Shown: positions 1 through 6,142 of the stretch, in pieces
How the letters are laid out: every line of letters starts with the position of its first letter
Position numbering within the stretch: the stretch's first letter is position 1
NCBI GenBank assembly: GCA_020847555.1
Contig: JADLBT010000229.1
Coordinates: 1 to 10,264, forward strand
Length of the DNA: 10,264 bases
Direction: 5' to 3'
Source of the DNA: Gemmataceae bacterium
GTDB lineage: Bacteria > Planctomycetota > Planctomycetia > Gemmatales > Gemmataceae
Position numbers and translations under genes: made by a program
Notes under the pieces: generated by a model
Database searches by the model: none
What the model was told of the DNA's origin: nothing
The model's input: the letters and a program-made list of their open reading frames with translations, nothing else

Positions 1-1256
1 CCGTTGAAGTCGTTGGGCGCGCCGAGGTTCAGCTGAATCCGCTGCGGGGTGGGCAGTCCGGTAAACTCCGCGACCAGGTTTATGTCGCCCGCCCCGGTGC
101 CCGTCACCTGCTGGAACGACCCGTCCTGGTTGAACGTGATGCCGGAGACCGTCGCGTCGGTCAAGGTTCCCTCCCCCGCCGTGAGCGCGGCCGTCAGATC
201 CCAGGTGTTGTTGGCCGTTTTCTGGAAGACCAGGCTGAGGTTGTGGCCGGTGCCCTGGGTGTCGTAGACCTGGATGGCGGTGCTGACCGTGTCGCCGTTC
301 TTGCCGGCCGTCGTGAGGGTGGGGGTGTAGTTGGCCCAGCGCGTGCTGCCTACCTGGGCGGGCGCCGTGCTGTCGTTGAGCGTCAGGTTGAGCCGCGACG
401 GGCCGACCGCGCTGTCGGTGACGACGAGGTTGCCGGCGGCGTCCAGCACGGCGGTGGAGCCGGGGAACAGGCCGTTGAGGAACGTGAGCAGGTCGCCGAC
501 GGTCGTGGCCGCGCCGGCGACGGGGAACGTCGCGTTGACCGCGGTGCCGTCTCGCGTCGTCCCCTGGATGGTGAGCTGGTCGCCCGCCGCGTAGGGGACG
601 GTATTCCCGTCGAGGCCGTTGAGGGGCGTCGCGGCGGTGGCGGGGGCACCGCCCGCGAGGAGCGGCTGCGGACTGGTGAGGGTCTGGGCGAGCGGCCCGG
701 TGGTGTTGGCGCTGAGGTTCCCGGTGAAGGTGACCGACTGCGTCGCCTGGCCCGGGATGCCGGCCCCGAAGGGAATGCGGATGTCCTTGATGTCGGGCGC
801 CTGGAACCCCGGGTTCACCCCATCCCCTTCGCCGACCGTGCCGAAGCGCTGGACGCGCAGGCCGGAGCCGGAATCGACGAGGTAGTTTTGCTGGTCCACC
901 CCGAACGCGCCGGCCCGGGTGAACGAGGTGGTGGTGCCGTTGCTGACCACGAAGAACCCGTTGCCCTGGATGGCCAGGTCGAGGTTGCCGCCGGTCGTCT
1001 CGATGCCCCCCTGACCGAGGTTCGTGTCGATGGCCTGGGTGCGCACGCCGAGACCCGGCTGGATCGGGTTGGTCCCGCCGGTGGTGGCAGTCGAACTGGT
1101 GGCGGGGCTGATCGTTTGGTAGAGCAGGTCCGCGAACCGGACGCGCTGACTCTTGAACCCGGTCGTGTTGGTGTTGGCAAGGTTGTGGCCCACGACGTCG
1201 AGCAGTTGCTGATGAACGCGCAGGCCGGATACGCCAGTAAGCAACGAGTTGGCCAC
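1..1256 (-). CDS. flgE: Flagellar hook protein FlgE (C-terminus beyond the window)
   Basis: This is the hook subunit, which is exported by the flagellar type III system and polymerises into the universal joint between rod and filament. The 418 residues visible begin with the rod/hook-family N-terminus (LLTGVSGLRVHQQLLDVVGH, then NLANTNTTGFKSQR at about residues 25-38). The second family signature, LDLAIQGNGFFVV, lies near residues 92-104. Residues about 195-300 look like an inserted D2-type domain containing a TVGDLLTFLNGLFPG segment and a TDSAVGPSRLNLTL segment. The FlgE D2-like region VSTAIQVYDTQGTGHNLSLV follows. The start is GTG at 1256, chosen because GAGGAG lies 8 bases upstream and the protein begins exactly at the conserved N-terminal helix. 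It lies 50 bases downstream of flgD in the same operon. The reading frame is still open at base 1, so the C-terminal polymerisation helix is not seen. Confidence 0.95.
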   Translation of the reverse strand, partial: MANSLLTGVSGLRVHQQLLDVVGHNLANTNTTGFKSQRVRFADLLYQTISPATSSTATTGGTNPIQPGLGVRTQAIDTNLGQGGIETTGGNLDLAIQGNGFFVVSNGTTTSFTRAGAFGVDQQNYLVDSGSGLRVQRFGTVGEGDGVNPGFQAPDIKDIRIPFGAGIPGQATQSVTFTGNLSANTTGPLAQTLTSPQPLLAGGAPATAATPLNGLDGNTVPYAAGDQLTIQGTTRDGTAVNATFPVAGAATTVGDLLTFLNGLFPGSTAVLDAAGNLVVTDSAVGPSRLNLTLNDSTAPAQVGSTRWANYTPTLTTAGKNGDTVSTAIQVYDTQGTGHNLSLVFQKTANNTWDLTAALTAGEGTLTDATVSGITFNQDGSFQQVTGTGAGDINLVAEFTGLPTPQRIQLNLGAPNDFN

Positions 1257-1306
1257 GACTCAGTCTCCTCGGGTGCCAATCGGGGTGGGAAAGCGGTGCG
1301 GTCAGG

Positions 1307-1738
1307 TCAGGTTCCGCCGGTCACACTCTGGATCTGATTGAGGTCCACGTTGACGCCGTCGATGACGAGCTGGACGTTACCCTTGTCAAGAGCGATGGAA
1401 TCCACCTGACCCTCCTGGGTCCGCGGCGGGTCGCCCGCCGAGTAAGTGACCGTCTTGCCGATCAGGCTGCTACCCTGGGTCAGACCCTGCAGGGTCAGCA
1501 GGTTTGCGAAATTCGTGTTCATTTGCAGGACGGCGTTGAGAGTGGAGAACTGGGCCATCTGGGCGATGAACTCCGCGTTGTCCACTGGCTGCAATGGATC
1601 CTGGTTCTGCAGCTGGGCGATCAGGAGTTTCAGAAAGTCGTTCTGGCCCAGCGCGTTGACATCGTTCTGTGGAGTGGCCTGCCTGGCCCCGCCCGCGCCG
1701 GCAAGGGGAATCGTGCTGGTAACGCCATCGACGGCCAT
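1307..1738 (-). CDS. flgD: Flagellar hook assembly/cap protein FlgD
   Basis: FlgD is the scaffold that caps the growing hook and allows FlgE subunits to add; it is discarded once the hook is finished. The 143-residue protein has the diagnostic N-terminal block GQNDFLKLLIAQLQNQDPLQ (about residues 31-50), followed by DNAEFIAQMAQFSTL (53-67) and a coiled helix to about residue 90. A short C-terminal beta module (LIGKTVTYSAGDPP to VDLNQIQSV, about 92-139) resembles the Tudor-like half of FlgD. The FnIII-like domain of the longer enterobacterial form is absent; compact FlgD of about this size is known in other bacteria. ATG 1738 has AGGAG about 6 bases upstream. The gene lies 46 bases after fliK and 50 bases before flgE, so co-transcription is very likely. 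Confidence 0.95.
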   Translation of the reverse strand: MAVDGVTSTIPLAGAGGARQATPQNDVNALGQNDFLKLLIAQLQNQDPLQPVDNAEFIAQMAQFSTLNAVLQMNTNFANLLTLQGLTQGSSLIGKTVTYSAGDPPRTQEGQVDSIALDKGNVQLVIDGVNVDLNQIQSVTGGT

Positions 1739-1784
1739 GATGCGCTCCTGCGGTTCTTTCTCTTCGTGGGGTCGGGGCTATCGG

Positions 1785-3230
1785 TCAGGCCACCACGTCC
1801 AGGCGCCCGGCGCGTGGCGGACCCTTCCTCGGAGCAGATCCGACACGTCCCGGCGCGGGCAGGGCGTCCTCTTCGGGAAGGAAACGCTGGCCGAAATCGT
1901 GGCGGGAGTGGCCTCCGTGTCCGGCCCCTTCACGGCTGATGTCGAACCGACCGAGTGCCACCCCGGCCGCTTCGAGCCTGCGCTGCAGCTGGTGCAGCTG
2001 ACTTTCGAGCAGCTGGCGGGTCGCCTCCTCGTGGACGACGACGTGGGCGGTGATGCCCCCCTCGGTCGCCCGGATGTGGATGCGAACCGTCCCCAGTTCC
2101 GGAGGATCCAGCCGCAGGCGGATCTCGGTGGGGCGCCCGGGGGCGCCGTCATGGTTCAGGACCGCCCGTGCCATCTGCTCGATTGCGGGAACTCGTACTG
2201 GACCGACGTCGGGGGACTCCCGCAGCCCCACGACCGGCCCCGGCAGGGTTCCGGCCAGTTCAGGACTGGCACGCGCCTCGGGCGCCTTCGGGTCACCGCG
2301 CCTGGGCGCAACGACCATGGGTTTCGCTTCGCCAACCGGCGTCAGAGCTGCCGGGACGATTGACTGCACCACGGCGGGCTGAGCCCCGCTCTGAGGAGAG
2401 ATCGGCGTTTGCGCCGGCATCCCTTTCAGGGCGACCCGGTCGTCTGCCGCAATGACGATGGCGGAGGCGTCAGGGTGTGCGACCGGCGCTGACTGTCCCG
2501 CGGACGGCGAAGCGCCGGGGACCGCCGGAGGCGAAGAAGCGGACAACGGAACGGGGGCCTCGGAAGTCATCGGGGCGGCGCTCGCCGGCAGGTCACTCGT
2601 CGCGGGTAGCATCACCGGCTGGGCAGTCGGCATCCCGGCTGGAGGGGACACAGGCGCCGCTGCGGGAGGTATCCCTGAATTCGGAGGCACAATCGATTCG
2701 ACCTGGCTCGCCGAACCTGCCAGCGCCGCCCCGAAGGAAGGCGCGAGCGGGGTAGGCGCAGCTGCTGCCCTGGCATTGGCCCCGCTCGCCGCGCCGGATG
2801 GAGGCACGGCGGGAACCCCGTCACCCGTCCGCGACATTGTGCCGGGTAACGCGATCTGGGAGACGACAGGGCCTGCGGTTGCAGTCGAAGCGGCCGGTTC
2901 CCCATTCGCGCCGGCAACCGCGAGGCCGGGCAGGAGGGCAACCGCCAGGGCGTTAACCCCGGACGCTGAGGGGTCGGGGTCCGGTTCGGTAGGTTCGACA
3001 TCGCCCTCAGGCGCGGCGAAATCCGGCCTGTCTGTCTGCTCGATCCGGCGGCGCAGGTGGTCGGCGAAGGTTTGTGGGCCGGAGGGTCGCGGGTCGCCCT
3101 TGACGGGTGCCCTGACGCCTGAGCCCGGAACCGAGGACGGCGGTTGCCCAGCCGCGGATGCCGGGCCGATCTGGTCGGATCGGTCCGAAGTGACCGCGGC
3201 GGAGAACGCAGTTGAGGCGGGACTGAACAA
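1785..3230 (-). CDS. fliK: Flagellar hook-length control protein FliK
   Basis: FliK is the secreted ruler that measures hook length and switches export specificity from hook to filament substrates. The C-terminal Flg_hook domain is clear at about residues 345-435: IEQMARAVL, then RLRLDPPELGTVRIHIRATE, then a helix containing RQLLESQLHQLQRRLEAAGV. The N-terminus (1-70) contains FADHLRRRIEQ, typical of the secreted head. Residues about 75-345 are a low-complexity Ala/Pro/Ser-rich linker, as expected of the ruler portion. After the core there is a tail of about 45 residues rich in Gly, Arg and Pro. The start is taken as TTG 3230: the only other NTG start between it and the upstream in-frame TAG is a CTG near that stop, and AGG sits about 6 bases before the TTG. 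This start is less certain than the gene. The gene is preceded by a 222-base leader after flgM and followed 46 bases later by flgD. Confidence 0.9.
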   Translation of the reverse strand: MFSPASTAFSAAVTSDRSDQIGPASAAGQPPSSVPGSGVRAPVKGDPRPSGPQTFADHLRRRIEQTDRPDFAAPEGDVEPTEPDPDPSASGVNALAVALLPGLAVAGANGEPAASTATAGPVVSQIALPGTMSRTGDGVPAVPPSGAASGANARAAAAPTPLAPSFGAALAGSASQVESIVPPNSGIPPAAAPVSPPAGMPTAQPVMLPATSDLPASAAPMTSEAPVPLSASSPPAVPGASPSAGQSAPVAHPDASAIVIAADDRVALKGMPAQTPISPQSGAQPAVVQSIVPAALTPVGEAKPMVVAPRRGDPKAPEARASPELAGTLPGPVVGLRESPDVGPVRVPAIEQMARAVLNHDGAPGRPTEIRLRLDPPELGTVRIHIRATEGGITAHVVVHEEATRQLLESQLHQLQRRLEAAGVALGRFDISREGAGHGGHSRHDFGQRFLPEEDALPAPGRVGSAPRKGPPRAGRLDVVA

Positions 3231-3452
3231 GTCGCACCTGCGGGGGCATGACCCTGGGTTCCTGTTCGACAGGAACTATAGGTCAGCTCCGGTAATACTC
3301 TCGCGCGAGGACAAAAAGTTCGCGTACGGGGCGCGGACGAGTTGCGCGGCGGGGAGGTCTGTCGCGATTGGGACGGTTACGCCACCGGCGGCGCCCTGGC
3401 CTGGTTGGTTCTTTCTGCCGCAAGCGGCAAAAATAGTCAGGGCGATCCGGTC
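3231..3452 (-). other. Leader/intergenic region between flgM-like gene and fliK
   Basis: This 222-base stretch has no convincing gene on either strand. It holds a perfect dyad at 3258-3276, a TATAGT box at 3275-3280 that could be a -10 for fliK (no good -35 at 16-18 bases), a CTCGCGCGAG palindrome at 3300-3309, and a short TGCCG/CGGCA hairpin at 3416-3429. The gap is much longer than the other gaps in the cluster (46 and 50 bases), which suggests a secondary promoter or a regulatory leader for fliK-flgD-flgE. Confidence 0.4.
3258..3276. promoter_or_regulatory. Perfect 8+8 dyad upstream of fliK (operator or hairpin candidate)
   Basis: The half-sites GTTCCTGT and ACAGGAAC are exact reverse complements around a three-base centre TCG. 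The dyad lies 28-46 bases before the fliK TTG start. Its upstream end on the minus strand overlaps a TATAGT box at 3275-3280, an arrangement typical of a repressor operator over a -10 element. As RNA it would also fold into a stable short hairpin just upstream of the fliK ribosome-binding site. The symmetry is seen directly; the role is inference. Confidence 0.4.
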
Positions 3453-3740
3453 TCAGTCGGGGCTGTTCTGGATAGCGTCGGCGGTCTGCTGAGCGGCCTC
3501 CGGCGTCAGGTAGTAGCCGCTCGCGAGCCGTTCGGCAACCTCACGCAGGCGGTCTGGGCGGACCGCGGGCGTCTGGCGAACCTGGTCGAGGAGCCCGGCG
3601 AGCTGTGCCGAGGGAACGTGGGTGCTCGCCTGGTTGGGGGTGGTGCTCGCCACGCCCTCGGCCTGGTGCGCGTCCGCTGCCTGCCGGGCTTCCGGCTGAG
3701 CTACCGGCACGTAGGTCAGATGGACATTATTGACCCGCAT
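3453..3740 (-). CDS. flgM: FlgM-like anti-sigma-28 factor (probable)
   Basis: This 95-residue protein is probably an anti-sigma factor that holds the flagellar sigma factor FliA (sigma-28) inactive until the hook-basal body is complete and FlgM is exported. The N-terminal half (1-47) is polar and low in predicted structure. The C-terminal half, LLDQVRQTPAVRPDRLREV followed by AERLASGYYLTPEAAQQTAD and AI, matches the FlgM pattern of VR-x-DR-hydrophobic, short helix, G-x-Y, then a closing helix. Size and position at the head of hook genes support the call. The similarity is by pattern only, so another small flagellar regulator remains possible. ATG 3740 is preceded by a GGGGGAAG Shine-Dalgarno at 3753-3746. 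It is the first gene of the minus-strand block and is separated from fliK by 222 bases. Confidence 0.7.
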   Translation of the reverse strand: MRVNNVHLTYVPVAQPEARQAADAHQAEGVASTTPNQASTHVPSAQLAGLLDQVRQTPAVRPDRLREVAERLASGYYLTPEAAQQTADAIQNSPD

Positions 3741-3753
3741 GTTTGCTTCCCCC

Positions 3754-3770
3754 GTGTGACTGGGTCACAC
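3754..3770. promoter_or_regulatory. Perfect palindrome in the flgM leader
   Basis: GTGTGAC and GTCACAC are exact reverse complements separated by TGG. The palindrome directly abuts the GGGGGAAG ribosome-binding site of the flgM-like gene, ending 14 bases before its ATG. It could be an operator or activator site downstream of the promoter, or an mRNA hairpin that affects ribosome access. The symmetry is seen; the function is inferred. Confidence 0.45.
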
Positions 3771-3786
3771 TACCTGTATCGAGCGG

Positions 3787-3823
3787 CTTGCGGAATACTT
3801 GCGGCGGATTCTTGTCCTTGCGG
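3787..3823. repeat. Three direct CTTGCGG repeats in the divergent promoter region
   Basis: Identical CTTGCGG heptamers begin at 3787, 3798 and 3817 (spacings 11 and 19), and the third overlaps the -35-like TTGCGG of the rightward promoter. The same heptamer occurs in the opposite orientation at 3418-3424, inside the small hairpin downstream of the flgM-like gene. The 11-base spacing is about one helical turn, as in sites for cooperative regulators. Seven-base matches are modest evidence in GC-rich DNA. Confidence 0.35.
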
Positions 3824-3846
3824 TGATTTTCAGATCCGATTATAAA
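3818..3846 (+). promoter_or_regulatory. Sigma-70-like promoter for the TPR gene
   Basis: TTGCGG (3818-3823), a 17-base spacer and TATAAA (3841-3846) face rightward, about 40 bases before the TPR protein ATG. Its -10 overlaps the leftward TATAAT on the other strand, so the two promoters share the same AT-rich core and could not easily fire at the same moment. Confidence 0.4.
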
Positions 3847-3867
3847 CCGCCGCAACCCGTCTGCCCA
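3839..3867 (-). promoter_or_regulatory. Sigma-70-like promoter facing the flagellar block
   Basis: A perfect TATAAT (3844-3839, minus strand) is preceded at 17 bases by TGGGCA (3867-3862), which matches four of six positions of TTGACA. It overlaps the sigma-54 candidate, so at most one may be the main start. The -10 match and exact spacing are seen; use of the promoter is inferred. Confidence 0.4.
3852..3866 (-). promoter_or_regulatory. Candidate sigma-54 (-24/-12) promoter for flgM-fliK-flgD-flgE
   Basis: On the minus strand the sequence GGGCAGACGGGTTGC fits the sigma-54 pattern TGGCACG-N4-TTGC: GG at 3865-3864 and GC at 3853-3852 are separated by exactly 10 bases, and both the GGCA and TTGC blocks are intact. 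Mismatches are the leading T and the CG after GGCA. Transcription would start near 3840, giving a leader of about 100 bases containing the palindrome at 3754-3770. Sigma-54 control of hook genes is well established in several flagellated bacteria. A competing sigma-70-like reading overlaps it (TGGGCA at 3867-3862, 17-base spacer, perfect TATAAT at 3844-3839). Confidence 0.45.
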
Positions 3868-3886
3868 CCACCTCGGGTGCCCAAAC

Positions 3887-6031
3887 ATGAGTGCGGAACC
3901 CTCGCCGCCGGACCACGACCCCTTGCGGCCTCCGTTCTGGCGTCGCCGGGTCCGCTGGCTCGCTCCGGCGTTCGTCGCCGTTGTGGCGGCCGCGATCACC
4001 TTTCTCTCCATCACTCTGTCCGGGGACGAGCCCACGCCCGAACCGCAGCAGGCCGCGTTCCCCAAAACAAAGACCCCGCCCTCCGGCGCGAAGGACGACA
4101 GGACGGGCAGGGAGGAAGGTCCGCGCCCCGAGGTGCTCCCGGACAGCATCGGCAACGCCGACCAGTACGCCCACGAAGGCCGGTTCGACCTGGCCCTGAC
4201 GATGCTCCAGCGTCTGCGCGTCAAGGCGGCCCCCCCGGCGCGTGACATCCTGCAGTACCGCATCGCGCTCTGCCTGGAGGGACTCGGGCGCTGGCAGGGG
4301 GCGGCGACAGCTTACCGCGCCCTGGCCGGGCAGGCGAGGAGCGCGGCCACGGTGACGGCCGCCGAGCTAGGGCTGGTGCGCCTGGCTCTCCGCGAGGGCC
4401 GCCCGGCCGAGGCGAAGGCGCTGCTCTACCCGCTCAACCTGCGCTCTGGCGAGGGCCAGTTCCGCGACCGCCCGCAGTTGGCGGAGGTGAAGTACCTGCT
4501 CGCCCTCGCCCTGCTCCGGGAGGCACTGCACGGCGGCCCCGTGGATTTGCTCGGGGCGGCCCCGGCCGGGCCGGGCGCACTCGACTTCGAGTTGCCGCGC
4601 GCGCTCGACTGGGCCGCTCCGCTCGTCCCGCCGGGGAAGCCGGCCGCCGAGGGGGTGAAGGTCAAGCCGTTCGGCCCCAACCCGGAGGACGCGCTGGTCA
4701 CCGCGCGGCTCGACGAGGCCGCGGTGACGCAACTCCTGGAGCGGTTGGCGGGGATGCGGAAGTGGGGCATGGCGTGGAGCAAGGCGGCGCGCGAACGGGC
4801 TGGCATGCGGCGAGCCCGGGTGGCGGTTCGCGAGGTTCCGCTGCCCGAGGTGCTGCAGGGGCTGACCGACCCGTTCGGCCTGGTCTGGGAGGTGGGCGAA
4901 GGGACGCTCAGAGTGAGAACCGCGGAGGAGGCGCCGCCGGAGGAAGCGGCCGGGCGGCGGCGGCGCGCGGCCCGGCGGGCGGTGCGCGACGCGGTCCTGC
5001 TCACCCCGAACCACCCGCTCAGTGAGGCCGCCTTCCTGGAGGTCGGCAACCTGGAGGCGGCGGAGGGGCGACTGAGCGAGGCGGCCGCCTGGTATCGCCA
5101 GCTGCTCCAGCCCGCCCGGACGAGCCCGCACAGCGCGGCAGCGAGCTACAACCTCGGTCTGGCCCTCAAGCGGCAGCGCAATCCGCACGCAGCCATCGAG
5201 GCTTTTTACCGGACCGTCGATCAGGCGCCCGGTGGCGACCTGGCCCCGTGGGCGCGGCTGTGGGTCGGGCGGCTGCTGCTGGAGCAGGCGGAGTACGAGC
5301 ACGCGGCGATACCGCTGCGCCGGGCGGCGGCCGCCCTGGGCCACCCGGCGGGGCCGCCGGCGGTCGTCCACCTGGCCGCGGCGTATCTGCTGGCGAAGCA
5401 GCCGCGCGCGGCGCACGAGGTGCTGAGCCGGTTCCGACCGCTGGTGCTGGGCGCGCCGGTGCGCCCCGCCGCGGACCTGCTGGACGCGCTGGCGCGGGTG
5501 CGGCTGGCCGGACAGTCCGAGGGGGTGTCCCGGGACGCCGCCGACCTGCTGACCGCCCTGGTGACGTTTCCCAGGGACGGTTTCCTCGGCCCGGTGGGGA
5601 TCCTGGTGGCAGGGCACGGCTACCAGGCCCTGAACCTGCGGGCGAAGGCGGTTGATCTGTACGAGACAACGCTGCCGAACCTCGAAGGCCCGCTGGCGGA
5701 AGAGATGACGTACACGCTGGCAGCGTTCCGCCTCGAAGCGACCCCGGACGGGAAGGACCGGGCCGGCGCGGTAAAAATGCTCGACGCCCTGGCCACGCTG
5801 CGCGGGAGCCGGTGGGCCGACCCGGCGCAGTTCTACCTCGCCCAGGTGGCCCTGCAAGAGGGGCGGCCGCGCGAGTGCCTGGGGCGGTGCCAGCGCCTGC
5901 TGCGCGACCCGAACGGGGTGGCGCGGTCGGCGGTGCTCGACGTGATGGGCCGCTGCTTCAGCCAGATGGGCGAACACCAGCTGGCGGCCCGCTGCTTCGC
6001 GGGCGAGGCGCCCGACTGGCGCCCGGACTGA
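3887..6031 (+). CDS. Membrane-anchored TPR-repeat protein with an internal STN-like module
   Basis: I do not recognise a named family for this 714-residue protein. It starts with a short basic cytoplasmic tail (PPFWRRRVRW), then one membrane span at about residues 24-44, so most of the chain is probably extracytoplasmic. A Pro/Lys-rich linker (45-85) is followed by helical tetratrico-type repeats at about 87-190 (YAHEGRFDLALTMLQRL, CLEGLGRWQGAATAYRALAG, ALREGRPAEAKALL). Residues about 310-345 (VAVREVPLPEVLQGLTDPFG, LVWEVGEGTLRVRT) resemble the small STN/secretin-type beta-alpha fold. More repeats occupy about 375-520 and 555-710, including YNLGLALKRQRNPHAAIEAF. Such proteins usually scaffold envelope complexes. 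ATG 3887 has only a weak GGGTG upstream. It is divergent from the flagellar block, so a flagellar role is possible but unproven. Confidence 0.88.
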   Translation: MSAEPSPPDHDPLRPPFWRRRVRWLAPAFVAVVAAAITFLSITLSGDEPTPEPQQAAFPKTKTPPSGAKDDRTGREEGPRPEVLPDSIGNADQYAHEGRFDLALTMLQRLRVKAAPPARDILQYRIALCLEGLGRWQGAATAYRALAGQARSAATVTAAELGLVRLALREGRPAEAKALLYPLNLRSGEGQFRDRPQLAEVKYLLALALLREALHGGPVDLLGAAPAGPGALDFELPRALDWAAPLVPPGKPAAEGVKVKPFGPNPEDALVTARLDEAAVTQLLERLAGMRKWGMAWSKAARERAGMRRARVAVREVPLPEVLQGLTDPFGLVWEVGEGTLRVRTAEEAPPEEAAGRRRRAARRAVRDAVLLTPNHPLSEAAFLEVGNLEAAEGRLSEAAAWYRQLLQPARTSPHSAAASYNLGLALKRQRNPHAAIEAFYRTVDQAPGGDLAPWARLWVGRLLLEQAEYEHAAIPLRRAAAALGHPAGPPAVVHLAAAYLLAKQPRAAHEVLSRFRPLVLGAPVRPAADLLDALARVRLAGQSEGVSRDAADLLTALVTFPRDGFLGPVGILVAGHGYQALNLRAKAVDLYETTLPNLEGPLAEEMTYTLAAFRLEATPDGKDRAGAVKMLDALATLRGSRWADPAQFYLAQVALQEGRPRECLGRCQRLLRDPNGVARSAVLDVMGRCFSQMGEHQLAARCFAGEAPDWRPD

Positions 6032-6046
6032 CACCCGGTCCGGGTG
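6032..6046. terminator. Short palindrome right after the TPR gene stop (weak terminator candidate)
   Basis: CACCCGG and CCGGGTG flank a single T, beginning at the first base after the TPR stop codon. It would fold as a six-pair stem with a three-base loop. There is no uridine run after it, so it is at best a weak or factor-assisted terminator. A second small stem, CTCCC (6068-6072) with GGGAG (6079-6083), lies in the same 111-base gap between the two convergent genes. Confidence 0.3.
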
Positions 6047-6142
6047 ATCGAGTCCGGTTTCCCTCCCCTCCCCCTGGTGGGAGACGAGGCCAAACCATAC
6101 CTCCACACCCTCACGTCGGGTATCCGTGCCTGCTCTTCCGCG

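Noticed and set aside
243..1337. Long open frame on the plus strand opposite flgE
   Set aside because: It is antisense to a strongly recognised FlgE, has Arg/Gly/Glu-rich shadow composition and no family signature.
3007..3249. 80-residue frame starting at ATG 3249, overlapping the fliK start in another frame
   Set aside because: It is Arg/Pro-rich shadow sequence. The in-frame TTG 3230 product has the expected FliK head and continues uninterrupted, so neither a separate gene nor a frameshift is needed.
3416..3429. TGCCG-CAAG-CGGCA hairpin after the flgM-like gene, considered as a terminator
   Set aside because: On the transcribed strand the T run lies before the stem, not after it, so it does not fit an intrinsic terminator.
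6061..6083. Pyrimidine-rich tract in the convergent gap
   Set aside because: Only a five-pair stem can be drawn, and no T run or second copy is visible; it may be a decayed intergenic repeat but this cannot be supported from the window.
4367..6106. 579-residue open frame on the minus strand opposite the TPR gene
   Set aside because: It is rich in Arg, Gln and Pro with no domain; a typical antisense artefact of GC-rich codon use.
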